DNA from: Betaproteobacteria bacterium
GTDB lineage: Bacteria; Pseudomonadota; Gammaproteobacteria; Burkholderiales; SG8-39
Reading direction: 5' to 3'
Assembly: GCA_022340285.1 (NCBI GenBank)
Contig: JAJDOG010000079.1
Location: forward strand, 1-64,000
Length of the DNA stretch: 64,000 nucleotides
In this document: positions 25,116 to 37,536 of the stretch, in pieces
Layout of the letters: each line of letters opens with the position of its first letter
Numbering within the stretch: position 1 is the first letter of the stretch
Notes under the pieces: model-generated
Told to the model about the DNA's origin: nothing
The model's database searches: none
The model's input: only the letters and a program-made list of their open reading frames with translations
Translations under genes and position numbers: made by a program

Positions 25116-26432
25116 TCAGCTCGGCTTCGCCATCTCCCCCGGCCCGAACAGGATCGAGGCTTTTGCGTCGGCGGGAATCGGTGGCATGGTCGCGCTCCAT
25201 GCCTCGTAGCGGGCCCGCAGCGCGGCTAGCTGGTCGGGAAAGCGCTTCGCAAGGTTGGCGCGCTCGCGGGCATCCTTGGCAAGGTCGAACAGAAATTCGT
25301 AGCCTTCTATGGTGAGGTACTTCCAGTTGCCCACGCGCGTTGCCGTCTGGTTGCGAAATTTCATGCGCCAGAAGAGCTCGCGATCCACGGTTGCAGCGGG
25401 GTCGCGGAGCACCGGCGCAAGATCCATCCCGTCCAGCGGATATTCCGGGTGCGGCGCGACGCCCGCCGCCGCGAGGAAGGTTGCCGCCCAGTCCATCGTG
25501 ATCGAAATCTGGGTCGTCACGCCGCCCGCGCTGACCGCCGCCGGCCAGCACGCGATTTGCGGGACGCGAATGCCGCCTTCCAGCAGGTCCATCTTCGCGC
25601 CGACGAACGGCCAGGTATCCGAGAAGCGCTCGCCGCCGTTGTCGCTCGTGAACACGACCAGCGTGTTTTCCCGCACCCCCGCGCCGTCGAGCGCATCCAG
25701 AATCTTGCCGATGCCCTCGTCCATGTGGTTGAGCATGGTCTGGTAGATTCGGATCGAGCCGCCGTCGGGGTGGTGTATTGCCTTGTGAATACGCTTCGCC
25801 TCATCAGCGTCGTCACGCGTCTCCCAAGGCCAGTGCGGCGCGGTGTAGTGCACGCTCAACGCGAAAGGGGACTTGCCCGCGGTCCGGGCGATAAACGCCG
25901 CGGCATGGTCCGTGATGAGATCCGTGACGTACCCGATGCGCTCGACTTCCTTGCCGTTCTCGAAGAGGTCGTGCACCCCGCCGCGGTCGCAGTGCGTGAA
26001 GTAGTCGACGCCGCCGCCCAACGGGCCGAACGCCTCCGCGTAGCCGCTCTTCAGCGGACCGAAGTGCGGCGGGAACCCGAGGTGCCATTTGCCGGACAGC
26101 GCAGTGACATACCCCGCGTCGCGCAGCAGCGACGGGAACGTCGGGTGCTCGGGCGGCAGGCCGAGATTTGCATTGCCCCGGGCGCTGCCGTTGATCGGCT
26201 CCTCGGCCGCGCCGCGCAGCCGGTACTGGTAGCGCCCGGTGATCATCGCGAAGCGCGTCGGCGAGCACACGGGTGAGTTCGAGTACGCGTCGGTGAAGCG
26301 CAGGCCTTCTGCCGCCAGACCGTCGAGCACCGGCGTCGCCTGCGCGCGTGCGTCGTAGCAGCCGAGATCTGCGTAGCCGAGATCGTCCGCGACGATGAAG
26401 ACGAAATTGGGGCGCGTGCCCTGCTTGTTCAT
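25116..26432 (-). CDS. Type I (Cys-type) sulfatase
   Basis: A 438-aa arylsulfatase-like enzyme. FVFIVADDLGYADLG holds the metal-binding Asp pair, and CSPTR (Cys56, Pro58, Arg60) is the C-x-P-x-R signature whose Cys is changed to formylglycine. GKWHLG and SDNGGE follow as expected. There is no signal peptide, so it should be cytoplasmic. It would release sulfate from an organic sulfate ester. No formylglycine-generating enzyme lies in the window. It is the last gene of the minus-strand island, 61 bases after the chromate transporter pair, so it may help open sulfated aromatics; that is inference. Confidence 0.87.
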   Translation of the reverse strand: MNKQGTRPNFVFIVADDLGYADLGCYDARAQATPVLDGLAAEGLRFTDAYSNSPVCSPTRFAMITGRYQYRLRGAAEEPINGSARGNANLGLPPEHPTFPSLLRDAGYVTALSGKWHLGFPPHFGPLKSGYAEAFGPLGGGVDYFTHCDRGGVHDLFENGKEVERIGYVTDLITDHAAAFIARTAGKSPFALSVHYTAPHWPWETRDDADEAKRIHKAIHHPDGGSIRIYQTMLNHMDEGIGKILDALDGAGVRENTLVVFTSDNGGERFSDTWPFVGAKMDLLEGGIRVPQIACWPAAVSAGGVTTQISITMDWAATFLAAAGVAPHPEYPLDGMDLAPVLRDPAATVDRELFWRMKFRNQTATRVGNWKYLTIEGYEFLFDLAKDARERANLAKRFPDQLAALRARYEAWSATMPPIPADAKASILFGPGEMAKPS

Positions 26433-26493
26433 GCGTGCTTCCTCTCCGTCATGGCCGTGTCAAGAATCCCTTCAGCACGTTCTCGCCCGCTCC

Positions 26494-27018
26494 TCAAGCA
26501 AGCGCGCCGATCAGGGCGCCGGCACCGATGAACCACAGCGGGTTGAGCTTGGTCGTCGATGCCAGGAACGCGGTCACCATCGCGATGGCGAGCGTCGTGC
26601 CGCTGCCCGCGGTCCCGGTCGTCAGGATAAAGCCGCTCGCCAGCACCAGGCCGACCGTGATGGGCGCAAGGCCCTCCTTCACCGCGCGAAGCCATGGTGT
26701 GCCGCGCGCCTTGAGGTCGGCCCGCACCGCGAGATAGGCGAGGAGCGACGACGGCAGGCAGAACGCGACGAGCGCTGCAATGCCGAGCGCAGGCCCGCCG
26801 ACGTACTGGCCGATAAGGGTCATCACCAGCACGTTCGGTCCCGGCGCCGCCTGACTCAGTGCGACGGCGGTCGCGAACTCCGTGCCGGTCATCCACCCGT
26901 GTTCGGTCACGACCAGCCGGTACACGTCGGGCAGCACGGCGTGCGCGCCGCCGATGGAGACGAGCGACAGCACGGCAAGCTGTCCGAGCAATGTGGCGGC
27001 GACGCCGAGCGTGTCCAC
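26494..27018 (-). CDS. chrA: Chromate transporter, second half of a split ChrA
   Basis: A 174-aa membrane protein with the CHR-domain pattern SIGGAHAVLPDVYRLVV, GWMTGTEFATAVALSQAAPGPNVLVMTLIG and several hydrophobic segments. It belongs to the short-chain CHR proteins, which work as pairs equal to the two halves of a full ChrA. Its GTG starts one base after the TAG of the other half (TAG-A-GTG), with GGAG seven bases upstream, so the halves are made together. Full-length members export chromate; presence in an aromatic island suggests an oxyanion such as sulfate may be relevant, but that is untested. Confidence 0.83.
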   Translation of the reverse strand: MDTLGVAATLLGQLAVLSLVSIGGAHAVLPDVYRLVVTEHGWMTGTEFATAVALSQAAPGPNVLVMTLIGQYVGGPALGIAALVAFCLPSSLLAYLAVRADLKARGTPWLRAVKEGLAPITVGLVLASGFILTTGTAGSGTTLAIAMVTAFLASTTKLNPLWFIGAGALIGALA

Positions 27019-27019
27019 T

Positions 27020-27592
27020 CTACCGCTCCGCTCGCCAGGCGAACCAGATGCCGAGCGGAGCAAGGGCGAGCACCACCATCGGAAGCGGAATTGCCGCGAG
27101 GGCGATCGCCGCAAAGCTCGCCGCGCCGAACAGAATGACGAGCGGCCGGGGCTGGAGCGAGTGCGCGAGCCGGACGCCCACCGACACGATGAGCCCGGCC
27201 GCCGCCGCACCGACACCGGCGAATGCGCCTTTCAGCCAGGGCTCGTCTGCGAACTCGAGGTACGTCGCCCCGAGCGCCAGAATGATGACGAGTGGTGCGC
27301 CGAGGAGGCCCAGGACACCGGCCGCCGCCCCTGTGGCACCCCTGAACCGCACCCCGATCATGATCGAGACGTTGACGATGTTCGGCCCGGGAAGGAGCTG
27401 GGCGAGCGTGAGAATGTCGGTCATCTCGCGGTCGCTGACCCAGCGGTGCCGGTCGACCAGCACGCTGCGCGCGTGCGGCATCACGCCCCCGAACCCGTAG
27501 AGCCCGACGCGGAAGAAAGCGAGGAAGATGTCGCGGACCGAGGGGTGGGGCGACGCAACGGCCGCGGCGGAGTGCTCGTTATCAGGTGTCAT
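27020..27592 (-). CDS. chrA: Chromate transporter, first half of a split ChrA
   Basis: A 190-aa membrane protein whose N-terminal block FLAFFRVGLYGFGGVMPHARSVLV and DREMTDILTLAQLLPGPNIVN are the CHR-domain signatures. Together with the following gene it makes a full ChrA-like pore. The ATG at 27592 is chosen as the last ATG before the conserved block; it lacks a strong ribosome site. It lies 78 bases after the SDR gene on the same strand. Confidence 0.82.
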   Translation of the reverse strand: MTPDNEHSAAAVASPHPSVRDIFLAFFRVGLYGFGGVMPHARSVLVDRHRWVSDREMTDILTLAQLLPGPNIVNVSIMIGVRFRGATGAAAGVLGLLGAPLVIILALGATYLEFADEPWLKGAFAGVGAAAAGLIVSVGVRLAHSLQPRPLVILFGAASFAAIALAAIPLPMVVLALAPLGIWFAWRAER

Positions 27593-27670
27593 GCCGAGGC
27601 AGAGTGGCGCATCCGGGGCGCTTTGCGGGGCCGGCTGCAGCAATCCTCCGCCGAGGCCGTCGTGGCGCAT

Positions 27671-28423
<753 letters not shown>

Positions 28424-28454
28424 GCGGTTCCCCTTATCGAGCCGGAAGGAACGC

Positions 28455-29357
28455 TCAGTCGCGCGCTTTGTCCGGCTGCACGATCGCGAGGATCCGGTCG
28501 GCGTAGGCGCGCCAGTCTCCCGCTTCTTCCATTCCGGCAAACGCGCCCTGCGCCGCGAGGCCGGCCACCATGTCCTGGCGGTCCGCGCTGGCAGCGGCCA
28601 TGTGCGGAGCGAGCCCGGCCTCCTGCACCGTTACCGCCGCCTCTCGCATCTCCTCGGCGCGGCGCCGGCCGTGTCGCGCGACCCGACTGAAGAGATACGC
28701 ACCCTGCTTCTCCCAGTCGATCGCCGGGAAGGTCTCGGAAAGCGACGCGAGCACATGCGCTTCGACGCCGTAACGCCGCGCTGCGGTGTAGCTCTCGATC
28801 ACGATCGCCTCGAAGCCTTTGATGAAGACGCTGCGGCACATTTTGATGGCCGATGCGACGCCGATCTCTTCCGACGCGACCTCCATGCTGAATCCCAGGG
28901 GTCCGAGGAGCCGCGCGGCTTCGCTCGCGTGCGGTCCGCCGAGCAGCATGGGCACGCGGATGCCGTAGGGCGGCACCGAGGTCATCATCGCCGACTCGAC
29001 ATACCGGCCGCCGGCGCCGTCGATCGCACGGGCTGCCGCCGACTTCGTGCCCGGCGAGGCCGAGTTGACGTCGAGAAACCAGGTCCCCGGGCGGATGGCG
29101 GCAGCCGCCTCGGTCGCGACCGCGAGCGCTTGCGACGCCGTGACCGCCGAGATCACGATCTCGGCGCGATCGAGGAGCGTCGCGGCGGAATCGAGGGTGG
29201 CGACGCCGGCCTGCTCTGCGTAAGCCCGCATGCCCGCCGCCGTCGCGGCATCCTTGAGCAGGATGTCATACGCTCCAACCCACGCCGCGCCGCCCTCGCG
29301 CAGCGCTTGCGCGAAAATCTTGCCGACTTCGCCGTATCCGATCAGGCCGATCCGCAT
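28455..29357 (-). CDS. 6-phosphogluconate-dehydrogenase-like NAD(P)-binding protein (DUF1932)
   Basis: A 300-aa beta-hydroxyacid-dehydrogenase-like protein. GLIGYGEVGKIFAQAL is the Rossmann glycine motif, VNSASPGTK the substrate-binding loop, and ASAIKMCRSVFIKGFEA the conserved Lys helix; the C-terminal third matches DUF1932. It lies nine bases after pmdC, so it belongs to the pmd transcription unit. Similar genes accompany protocatechuate and gallate 4,5-cleavage clusters, but the step they catalyse is not settled. A role in handling a keto or hydroxy acid intermediate is my inference. Confidence 0.83.
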   Translation of the reverse strand: MRIGLIGYGEVGKIFAQALREGGAAWVGAYDILLKDAATAAGMRAYAEQAGVATLDSAATLLDRAEIVISAVTASQALAVATEAAAAIRPGTWFLDVNSASPGTKSAAARAIDGAGGRYVESAMMTSVPPYGIRVPMLLGGPHASEAARLLGPLGFSMEVASEEIGVASAIKMCRSVFIKGFEAIVIESYTAARRYGVEAHVLASLSETFPAIDWEKQGAYLFSRVARHGRRRAEEMREAAVTVQEAGLAPHMAAASADRQDMVAGLAAQGAFAGMEEAGDWRAYADRILAIVQPDKARD

Positions 29358-29366
29358 CGCCGTGAG

Positions 29367-31620
<2,254 letters not shown>

Positions 31621-32535
31621 TCACTTCTCCTCGGGCCAGTAGAGCCGCATGGGATTTTCGACCAAGAGCTTCCGCTGCAGTTCGGCCGTCTTCGCGATGT
31701 GCGGAATGAAATCGACCAGCAGCCCGTCGTCGGGCATGTGGCTCTTCAGGTTGGGATGCGGCCAGTCGGTACCCCACAGCACGCGCTCCGGGAACGTCTC
31801 GACGAGGCGGCGCCCGAAGGGCACCACGTCTCGGTAGGCCGCGCGTTCCCCGTTCAGGGCCGGGGGGCCCGCGACGCTCAGGCGCTCGGGGCAGGTCACC
31901 TTGGACCACACGTTGGGGTTTTCGCGCATGAATTTCACGAACAGCTCGAACTCGGGGCCCTCCACGGGCTTCGTCACGTCCGGGCGTCCCATGTGATCGA
32001 CGACGACGGTGGTAGGCAACGCGGTGAAGAAATCCCACAGCTCGGGGAGGTCGGCCGCCTCGAAATAGATGACCACATGCCAGCCCAAGGGCGCAATGCG
32101 CGCGGCGGTCTCCATCAGCTCGTCGCGGGGCGTGAAGTCGACCAGGCGCTTGACGAAATTGAAGCGCACCCCGCGCACGCCGGCCGCATGCATGTCCTGA
32201 AGCGCCTTGTCGGACGTGCTGCGCCTGACGGTCGCCACTCCGCGTGCGCTTCCGTTGCTGTGCACGAGCGCATCGACCATCGCGCGGTTGTCGGCGCCGT
32301 GGCAGGTGGCCTGCACGACGACGTTGCGGGCGAAGCCGAGGCGGTCGCGTAGCGCGAAGAGCTGGTTCTTGGACGCGTCACACGGCGTGTACTTGCGTTC
32401 CGGCGCGTACGGGAACTGATCGCCTGGTCCGAATATGTGGCAGTGGGCGTCCACCGCGCCAGCGGGGACCTTGAATTGCGGCTTCGAAGGGTTGGCGTAC
32501 CAGTCCAGCCAGCCGGGAGTCTTCTCGAATTCCAT
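31621..32535 (-). CDS. pmdD: 2-pyrone-4,6-dicarboxylate hydrolase
   Basis: A 304-aa amidohydrolase of the LigI type, which hydrolyses PDC to 4-oxalomesaconate. Diagnostic blocks are VDAHCHIFGPGDQFPYAPERKYTPCDA, VVVQATCHGADN, VVVDHMGRPDV and WGTDWPHPN. LigI is notable in its superfamily for working without a bound metal; the retained His/Asp residues fit that family. It lies ten bases after pmdF and directly before pmdA. Confidence 0.95.
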   Translation of the reverse strand: MEFEKTPGWLDWYANPSKPQFKVPAGAVDAHCHIFGPGDQFPYAPERKYTPCDASKNQLFALRDRLGFARNVVVQATCHGADNRAMVDALVHSNGSARGVATVRRSTSDKALQDMHAAGVRGVRFNFVKRLVDFTPRDELMETAARIAPLGWHVVIYFEAADLPELWDFFTALPTTVVVDHMGRPDVTKPVEGPEFELFVKFMRENPNVWSKVTCPERLSVAGPPALNGERAAYRDVVPFGRRLVETFPERVLWGTDWPHPNLKSHMPDDGLLVDFIPHIAKTAELQRKLLVENPMRLYWPEEK

Positions 32536-32545
32536 GGCGCGCTCT

Positions 32546-33235
32546 TCAGTCGATGTATCTGAGACCGGCTTTCTCGAGCGGCTCGCGCATCTTGTACATG
32601 TCCAGGCCGAGGACGCCGGCCGCCAGCTTGGCGCGCTTGTCGGCTTCGTTGGCTTCGCGCGCCTCGGCGGCGTCGGCGGCCTGCATCGCGGTCGCCGCGG
32701 GCACCACGACCACGCCGTCTGGATCGGCCACGATCACGTCGCCGGGATTGACCAGCGCGCCCGCGCACACCACCGGAACGTTCACCGAGCCGAGCGTGGC
32801 CTTGACCGTGCCCTTGGCGCTGATCGCACGGCTGAAGACCGGGAAGGTCATCTCGGTCAGGTCCTTCACGTCACGCACCCCGCCGTCGATGATCAGGCCC
32901 AGCGCGCCACGGGCCCGGAAGCTGGTGGCCAGCAGGTCGCCGAAGAAGCCGTCGTCGTTGTCGGTGGTGCAGGCGGCGACGACCACGTCACCCGGTTGCA
33001 GCTGCTCGGCCGCCACATGCAGCATCCAGTTGTCGCCGGGCTGCAGCAGCACGGTTACGGCGGGACCGCAGACGTGCGCACCCGTGTAGATCGGCCGCAT
33101 GTACGTCTTCATCAGCCCGACGCGGCCCATGGCCTCATGGATGGACGCCACGCCGAAGCGCGACAGCTTCGCGACGGCGGCCTTGTCGGCGCGCACGATG
33201 CTGCGTTTGACGATGCCGAGATTGTACATGCTCAT
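32546..33235 (-). CDS. pmdF: 4-carboxy-4-hydroxy-2-oxoadipate aldolase (RraA-like)
   Basis: A 229-aa class II aldolase of the LigK/HMG aldolase type. It splits 4-carboxy-4-hydroxy-2-oxoadipate into pyruvate and oxaloacetate, the final pmd step, and often also decarboxylates oxaloacetate. Visible blocks are [38 protein letters not shown] and LIIDGGVRD, the last two forming the divalent-metal site. The ATG is two bases after the pmdE stop with AAGG nine bases before it. The family fold is shared with RraA, but the metal residues and the operon fix the enzyme role. Confidence 0.94.
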   Translation of the reverse strand: MSMYNLGIVKRSIVRADKAAVAKLSRFGVASIHEAMGRVGLMKTYMRPIYTGAHVCGPAVTVLLQPGDNWMLHVAAEQLQPGDVVVAACTTDNDDGFFGDLLATSFRARGALGLIIDGGVRDVKDLTEMTFPVFSRAISAKGTVKATLGSVNVPVVCAGALVNPGDVIVADPDGVVVVPAATAMQAADAAEAREANEADKRAKLAAGVLGLDMYKMREPLEKAGLRYID

Positions 33236-33237
33236 GA

Positions 33238-34263
33238 TCACTTGCCTTTCGCTTTGAGCGCCGCGTCGAGCCGCGGATAGACGCGGCGCGCGTTGCCTTC
33301 GTAGATCCGGCGGCGCTCGTCGGGTTTCACGCTCGCCGCCTCGATGTAGCGCTTGGTGTCGTCGTAGTTGTGGCCGGTCTCGGGGTCGATGCCGCGCACC
33401 GCGCCGATCATCTCGCTGGCGAAGAGGATATTGTTCACCGGAATGACGCGGGTCAGCAGGTCGATGCCCGGCTGATGGTAGACGCACGTATCGAAGAAGA
33501 TATTGTTGAGGAGGTGATCCTTCAGCAGCGGCTTCTTCATCTCCTGGGCGAGGCCACGGAAGCGCCCCCAGTGGTAGGGCACGGCACCGCCGCCATGCGG
33601 GATGACGAAGCGCAGCGTCGGGAACCGCTGGAAGAGATCGCTGGTCAGGCACTGCATGAAGGCAGTGGTGTCAGCGTTCAGATAGTGTGCGCCGGTGGTG
33701 TGGAAGCAGGGGTTGCAGCTCGTGCTCACGTGCACCATCGCCGGGATGTCGTACTCGACCATCTTTTCGTAGATCGGGTACCAGTGGGGATCGGACAGCG
33801 GTGGCGAGGTCCAGTGCCCGCCCGACGGGTCGGGATTGAGGTTGATGCCGACGTTGCCGTACTCCTTGACGGCCTTTTCCAGCTCGGGAATGCAGGTCGT
33901 CGGATCGACGCCCGGCGACTGCGGGAGCATTGCCGCCGGGATGAAGTTGTCGGGGAACAGCTGCGAGACGCGATAGCAGAGCTCGTTGCAGATCGCCGAC
34001 CAGGTGGCGCTCACATTGAAGTCGCCGATATGGTGCGCCATGAAACTGGCGCGCGGGCTGAAGATGGTGAGATCCGACCCGCGCTCCTTCATGAGGCGCA
34101 GCTGGTTGGTCTCGATGCTCTCGCGCAGCTCGTCGTCGCCGATCTTCAGCGCGCTCGCCTTCGGCATGACCGATGGATCCTTGATACCCGCGATCTGCCG
34201 ATTGCGCCAGTCCTCCAGCGCCTTCGGGGCGGTCGTGTAGTGGCCGTGGCAGTCGATGATCAT
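33238..34263 (-). CDS. pmdE: 4-oxalomesaconate hydratase
   Basis: A 341-aa LigJ-type amidohydrolase-fold hydratase. It adds water to oxalomesaconate to give 4-carboxy-4-hydroxy-2-oxoadipate. Motifs are [20 protein letters not shown] at the start (zinc ligands), [29 protein letters not shown], and [17 protein letters not shown]. The length equals that of known LigJ. It is the first catabolic gene of the pmd set, 256 bases after the TAXI receptor gene, with AGAG nine bases before the ATG. Confidence 0.95.
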   Translation of the reverse strand: MIIDCHGHYTTAPKALEDWRNRQIAGIKDPSVMPKASALKIGDDELRESIETNQLRLMKERGSDLTIFSPRASFMAHHIGDFNVSATWSAICNELCYRVSQLFPDNFIPAAMLPQSPGVDPTTCIPELEKAVKEYGNVGINLNPDPSGGHWTSPPLSDPHWYPIYEKMVEYDIPAMVHVSTSCNPCFHTTGAHYLNADTTAFMQCLTSDLFQRFPTLRFVIPHGGGAVPYHWGRFRGLAQEMKKPLLKDHLLNNIFFDTCVYHQPGIDLLTRVIPVNNILFASEMIGAVRGIDPETGHNYDDTKRYIEAASVKPDERRRIYEGNARRVYPRLDAALKAKGK

Positions 34264-34443
34264 GGGGCAGTCTCTTCCAGGTTTCGGATGGATTGCGGAC
34301 CCGGGCAGGGGTCGCAACCAGTACTTTACCGCGCGTGGCCCGACCGCTTCAGGGCGACTACGCGGAGCCTCACCATGCCCGGTCTACGTGACCCCCGGAC
34401 GAGACTCCGTCTCCAGCGGCGGCGACCGGGTGTGGTCAAGAAC

Positions 34444-34492
34444 GGCCTCTTCACAGCGAAGAGGGCCCCGCCCGCATGCGGGTGAGGCCCCC
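34444..34492 (-). terminator. Hairpin cluster between the TAXI receptor gene and pmdE
   Basis: Two adjacent inverted repeats, CCCGC-AT-GCGGG (34471-34482) and GGCCTCTTC/GAAGAGGGCC (34444-34467), lie 27-75 bases after the TAXI receptor stop. In the minus direction they precede GTTCTTG, a weak T-rich end. They could terminate or partly terminate transcription so that the transporter is made in different amounts from the pmd enzymes. The remaining 34264-34443 stretch shows no gene. Confidence 0.5.
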
Positions 34493-34519
34493 GAAATGGC
34501 GGCGTACCGCCGCATTCGT

Positions 34520-35512
34520 TTACTTTGCGACGGGAATCCCTGCCTCCTTGTAGTACTTCAGTGCGCCCGGGTGGTACGCGACCTTGCTCGCGGGCGCCAT
34601 CTTCTTGAGGTTCGCGCGCTTGAACGCGCCGAAAGTCTTGCCAAGCTCCTGCTGGTTCTCGGCCACGGCCTTGGTGATCGAATAGACCAGCGCTTCCGGT
34701 GCGTCCTTGTTCGTGACCATCACCCACGGGATTTCGATGATATTGGCGGCCGCGATCAGGCCAGGGATGTCCGGGTTCGCCTTCATATGGATGATCTCGG
34801 CGGCGGACAGGAAGTCCTTGAAGCGCTTCTGTCCCTCCGGCGAATCGTCCAGCGAGACGTACTGGATGCCGCCGCGGGAGCGCAGCTGCGCGTTGACCTT
34901 CTTGCCGCCCGCCGAGTTGAGGCTGATCAGCGTGACGTCGACAAGACCGTCGCCCAGCGCCTCCATGCCTTTCACGAAACCCGACACCGGGACCGGCTTG
35001 AAGTCGGCGTAGGTCATGCCGCCGTTGGCGAGCGCGCCCTCGATGTAGTACTTGATGATCGTCGAGGACGTGTACTCGGATGCAATCCGCAGGCCTTTGC
35101 TTTTCGCCTTGAGGTCCTTGATCGTCTTGATTCCCGAATCGGCGGCGACCATCAGGCCGGTGCGCAGCGGGAACATGACTCCGACGAGCTGGAGGTTGGG
35201 GTTCTGCTTGCCTTCGAAATTTCCGGTGCCGGTCAAGGCGTACTCGGCCTCGACCAGGTTGCAGAAGCCAAACTGCACCTCGTTGCGATTGATCAGCGGA
35301 ATATAGGCGGCGGTGCCCGACATCGGCTGGATGCGCGCGGTGATCTTGGCCTTTTGATTGGCGATCTTGGCCACCGCCTGGCCGGTGTTGTATCCGAGGC
35401 TCCCCTGCTGGTCGGTTGCGATGCCGACGACCTGCGCTAGCGCTGAGTGCGCCAATCCAAGTGCCGCACAAGCGGCAATCACACCCAGCGACCGACGGAA
35501 GTTTCCGTTCAT
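34520..35512 (-). CDS. TAXI-family TRAP solute receptor of the pmd island
   Basis: A 330-aa periplasmic receptor. The signal peptide ends near HSALA-QV. The mature start VVGIATDQQGSLGYNTGQAVAKIA and MSGTAAYIPLINRNEVQFGFCN are the TAXI signature. AGGAGG abuts the first ATG (35518) and is six bases from the ATG at 35512, so 35512 is chosen. It is paired with the permease 54 bases upstream and lies just before pmdE, so protocatechuate, phthalate or a related aromatic acid is a likely ligand. That is inference from position. Confidence 0.88.
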   Translation of the reverse strand: MNGNFRRSLGVIAACAALGLAHSALAQVVGIATDQQGSLGYNTGQAVAKIANQKAKITARIQPMSGTAAYIPLINRNEVQFGFCNLVEAEYALTGTGNFEGKQNPNLQLVGVMFPLRTGLMVAADSGIKTIKDLKAKSKGLRIASEYTSSTIIKYYIEGALANGGMTYADFKPVPVSGFVKGMEALGDGLVDVTLISLNSAGGKKVNAQLRSRGGIQYVSLDDSPEGQKRFKDFLSAAEIIHMKANPDIPGLIAAANIIEIPWVMVTNKDAPEALVYSITKAVAENQQELGKTFGAFKRANLKKMAPASKVAYHPGALKYYKEAGIPVAK

Positions 35513-35566
35513 GATCATCCTCCTCTTGCAGTTGACATCAAATCGCTTCGAATCCGTGGCGGCGCG

Positions 35567-37483
35567 TCACGCGGGCACTGATCGACGCGCCACGACCAGG
35601 CGATACCCGAGTGTGGCGACGAGCAGCGCGGCGCAGACGAGGTTGACCGTGCCCCATGCGGCGTACGCGAGCGCCAGCGGAAGGCAAGCCGCACCGAGTA
35701 TCGCCAGACCCAGCCGCTCGAGCGGGCCGAGCTTGCGCCCGAAGTAGCCGACGACCGCGACGGACATCGCAAAGATGCCGATCAGCGCCTCGACGATGTC
35801 CACGGCGATCTCGGCCGGCGGGCCCTGCAGCAGCAGCGCGGGCGTGCCGACGAAGATGAATGGAATGACGAAGCTTGCCCATCCGATCCGGACTGCCGCG
35901 AGCCCGGTCGCCATGGCATCCGCCTTGGCGATTGCGGCGGCGGCGAAGGCCGCAAGGGCGATGGGCGGCGTGATCATCGACATCATCCCGAAGTAGAGCA
36001 GGAAGAGGTGCGCAGCGATCGGATCCACTCCGGCCTCGACGATGGCGGGACCTACCAACGCGGCCAGCAGCACGTAAACCCCCGAGGTGGGCATGCCCAT
36101 GCCCAGCACGATGCAGATCACGGCGGAGATGAGGAGCAGCGGAACGAGGCTGCCGCCGACGGCATCGACCAGGAGCAGGGTCAGCGCGAAGCCGAGTCCG
36201 GTGATGTTCAGGATGCCGATCACGAACCCCGCGGCGGCGACGATGAGAATCAGCTCGACCATCGAGGTGCCCGTATCGACGAACGCATCGAGCAGCTTGC
36301 GCAGCGTGAGACGATGCTCGCCATAGGGACGCAGGAAACCGACCACGACGATCACGACGGCCGACATCATTGCGGCGTCCTCGGGCTCGGAATTCATGCC
36401 GAAGAGCGCGTACAGCAGCACGGCAAAGGGAATCACGAGATGCCAGCCGCGCTGGAGCACGTCGAAAATCCGCGGGATCTCCTGATCGACCATCGCGAAC
36501 CGGTCGCGCGCCGCCATGAGATCCACCTGGACGAAGACGCTGAAGTAGTAGAGCACGGCGGGGACGATCGCGGCCATCGCCACGGCCATATAGGGGATCT
36601 CGAGAAACTCCGCCATCAGGAATGCGGCCGCACCCATGATCGGCGGGGCGAGCTGGCCACCGGTCGACGCGACCGATTCGATGGCGCCCGAGTCGTTTTT
36701 CGAATAGCCGCCGCGACGCATGAGCGGGATCGTGATCACTCCCGTCGTGACAACGTTCGAGACCGCGCTGCCGGAAATGGAGCCGAACAGTGCGGAGGCG
36801 ACCACGGCGATCTTCGCCGCCCCGCCCCGCGTGCGCCCGGTGACGGCGAACGACAGGTCCGTGAAGAACTCGCCTCCCCCCGCGATGAAGAGCAGGGTGC
36901 CGAAGAAGACGAAGAGTATGACGACGGTCGCGCCGACCTTCAGCGGCGTGCCGAAGACGGCACTGGGATCGAAACCGATGTACTGGACGAGTTGCACGAG
37001 CGACAGGTTCCGGCCGATGAGTGGGCCGGGAACGAGGTGTGCCATGAGCGCATAGACGACGAAGACCGCGACGATGATGAAAAGCGCCCAGCCCGAATTC
37101 CTCCGCACGCCTTCCAGAACCAGCACTGTCACGACGGCGCCGATGAACGTGATGACCGGCGGACGGAAGGCGATCTCGTTCAGGAGCCCGACGTACGCGA
37201 ATGCCGTGTAGACGAGCGTAACGAGACCGAGCAGGGCAAGGCCCATGTCGAGCGCGCCGACGCTGCCGCCGCGTTGGCGTGTCCGCGACACGGTCAGGAA
37301 GAGAATGCAGATCGCCAGGCCGAGCACGAGCGCAAGATACTGCTCGGTCAGCACTGCGACGCCGAGCCGCGTCGGCAAGTCGAGGTTCCAAAGAATGCAT
37401 GAGACCGTGATGAGGAACGCGCACACCTTCACGAGCCCGGTCGCACCGGACTGCATGATCGATACGGATCCCCTCTCCACCAT
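35567..37483 (-). CDS. Fused TRAP transporter permease of the pmd island
   Basis: A 638-aa multi-spanning membrane protein of the same fused small/large type as the one at 15.3 kb. Shared blocks include TRGGAAKIAVVASALFGSIS, VASTGGQLAPPIMGAAAFLM, VLGMGMPTSGVYVLLAAL and YFGMMSMITPPIALAAF. The two permeases are paralogues but clearly diverged. The ATG at 37483 is preferred, though an ATG at 37456 is possible. It lies between the dienelactone hydrolase and TAXI receptor genes and probably shares their transcript. Confidence 0.88.
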   Translation of the reverse strand: MVERGSVSIMQSGATGLVKVCAFLITVSCILWNLDLPTRLGVAVLTEQYLALVLGLAICILFLTVSRTRQRGGSVGALDMGLALLGLVTLVYTAFAYVGLLNEIAFRPPVITFIGAVVTVLVLEGVRRNSGWALFIIVAVFVVYALMAHLVPGPLIGRNLSLVQLVQYIGFDPSAVFGTPLKVGATVVILFVFFGTLLFIAGGGEFFTDLSFAVTGRTRGGAAKIAVVASALFGSISGSAVSNVVTTGVITIPLMRRGGYSKNDSGAIESVASTGGQLAPPIMGAAAFLMAEFLEIPYMAVAMAAIVPAVLYYFSVFVQVDLMAARDRFAMVDQEIPRIFDVLQRGWHLVIPFAVLLYALFGMNSEPEDAAMMSAVVIVVVGFLRPYGEHRLTLRKLLDAFVDTGTSMVELILIVAAAGFVIGILNITGLGFALTLLLVDAVGGSLVPLLLISAVICIVLGMGMPTSGVYVLLAALVGPAIVEAGVDPIAAHLFLLYFGMMSMITPPIALAAFAAAAIAKADAMATGLAAVRIGWASFVIPFIFVGTPALLLQGPPAEIAVDIVEALIGIFAMSVAVVGYFGRKLGPLERLGLAILGAACLPLALAYAAWGTVNLVCAALLVATLGYRLVVARRSVPA

Positions 37484-37536
37484 CGGAGCCCCGCCCTGCC
37501 TATCGGTATGCGTTACGCGCGGTCGGCCACTGCGAC

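Noticed and set aside
32546-33235. Annotation of pmdF as RraA, a ribonuclease E inhibitor
   Set aside because: The fold is shared but the GDLLATS/DGGVRD metal residues and the pmd context identify the aldolase.
35538-37424. A 628-codon minus-strand frame inside the TRAP permease
   Set aside because: It is a shifted reading of the permease gene, Arg/His-rich and without membrane segments.
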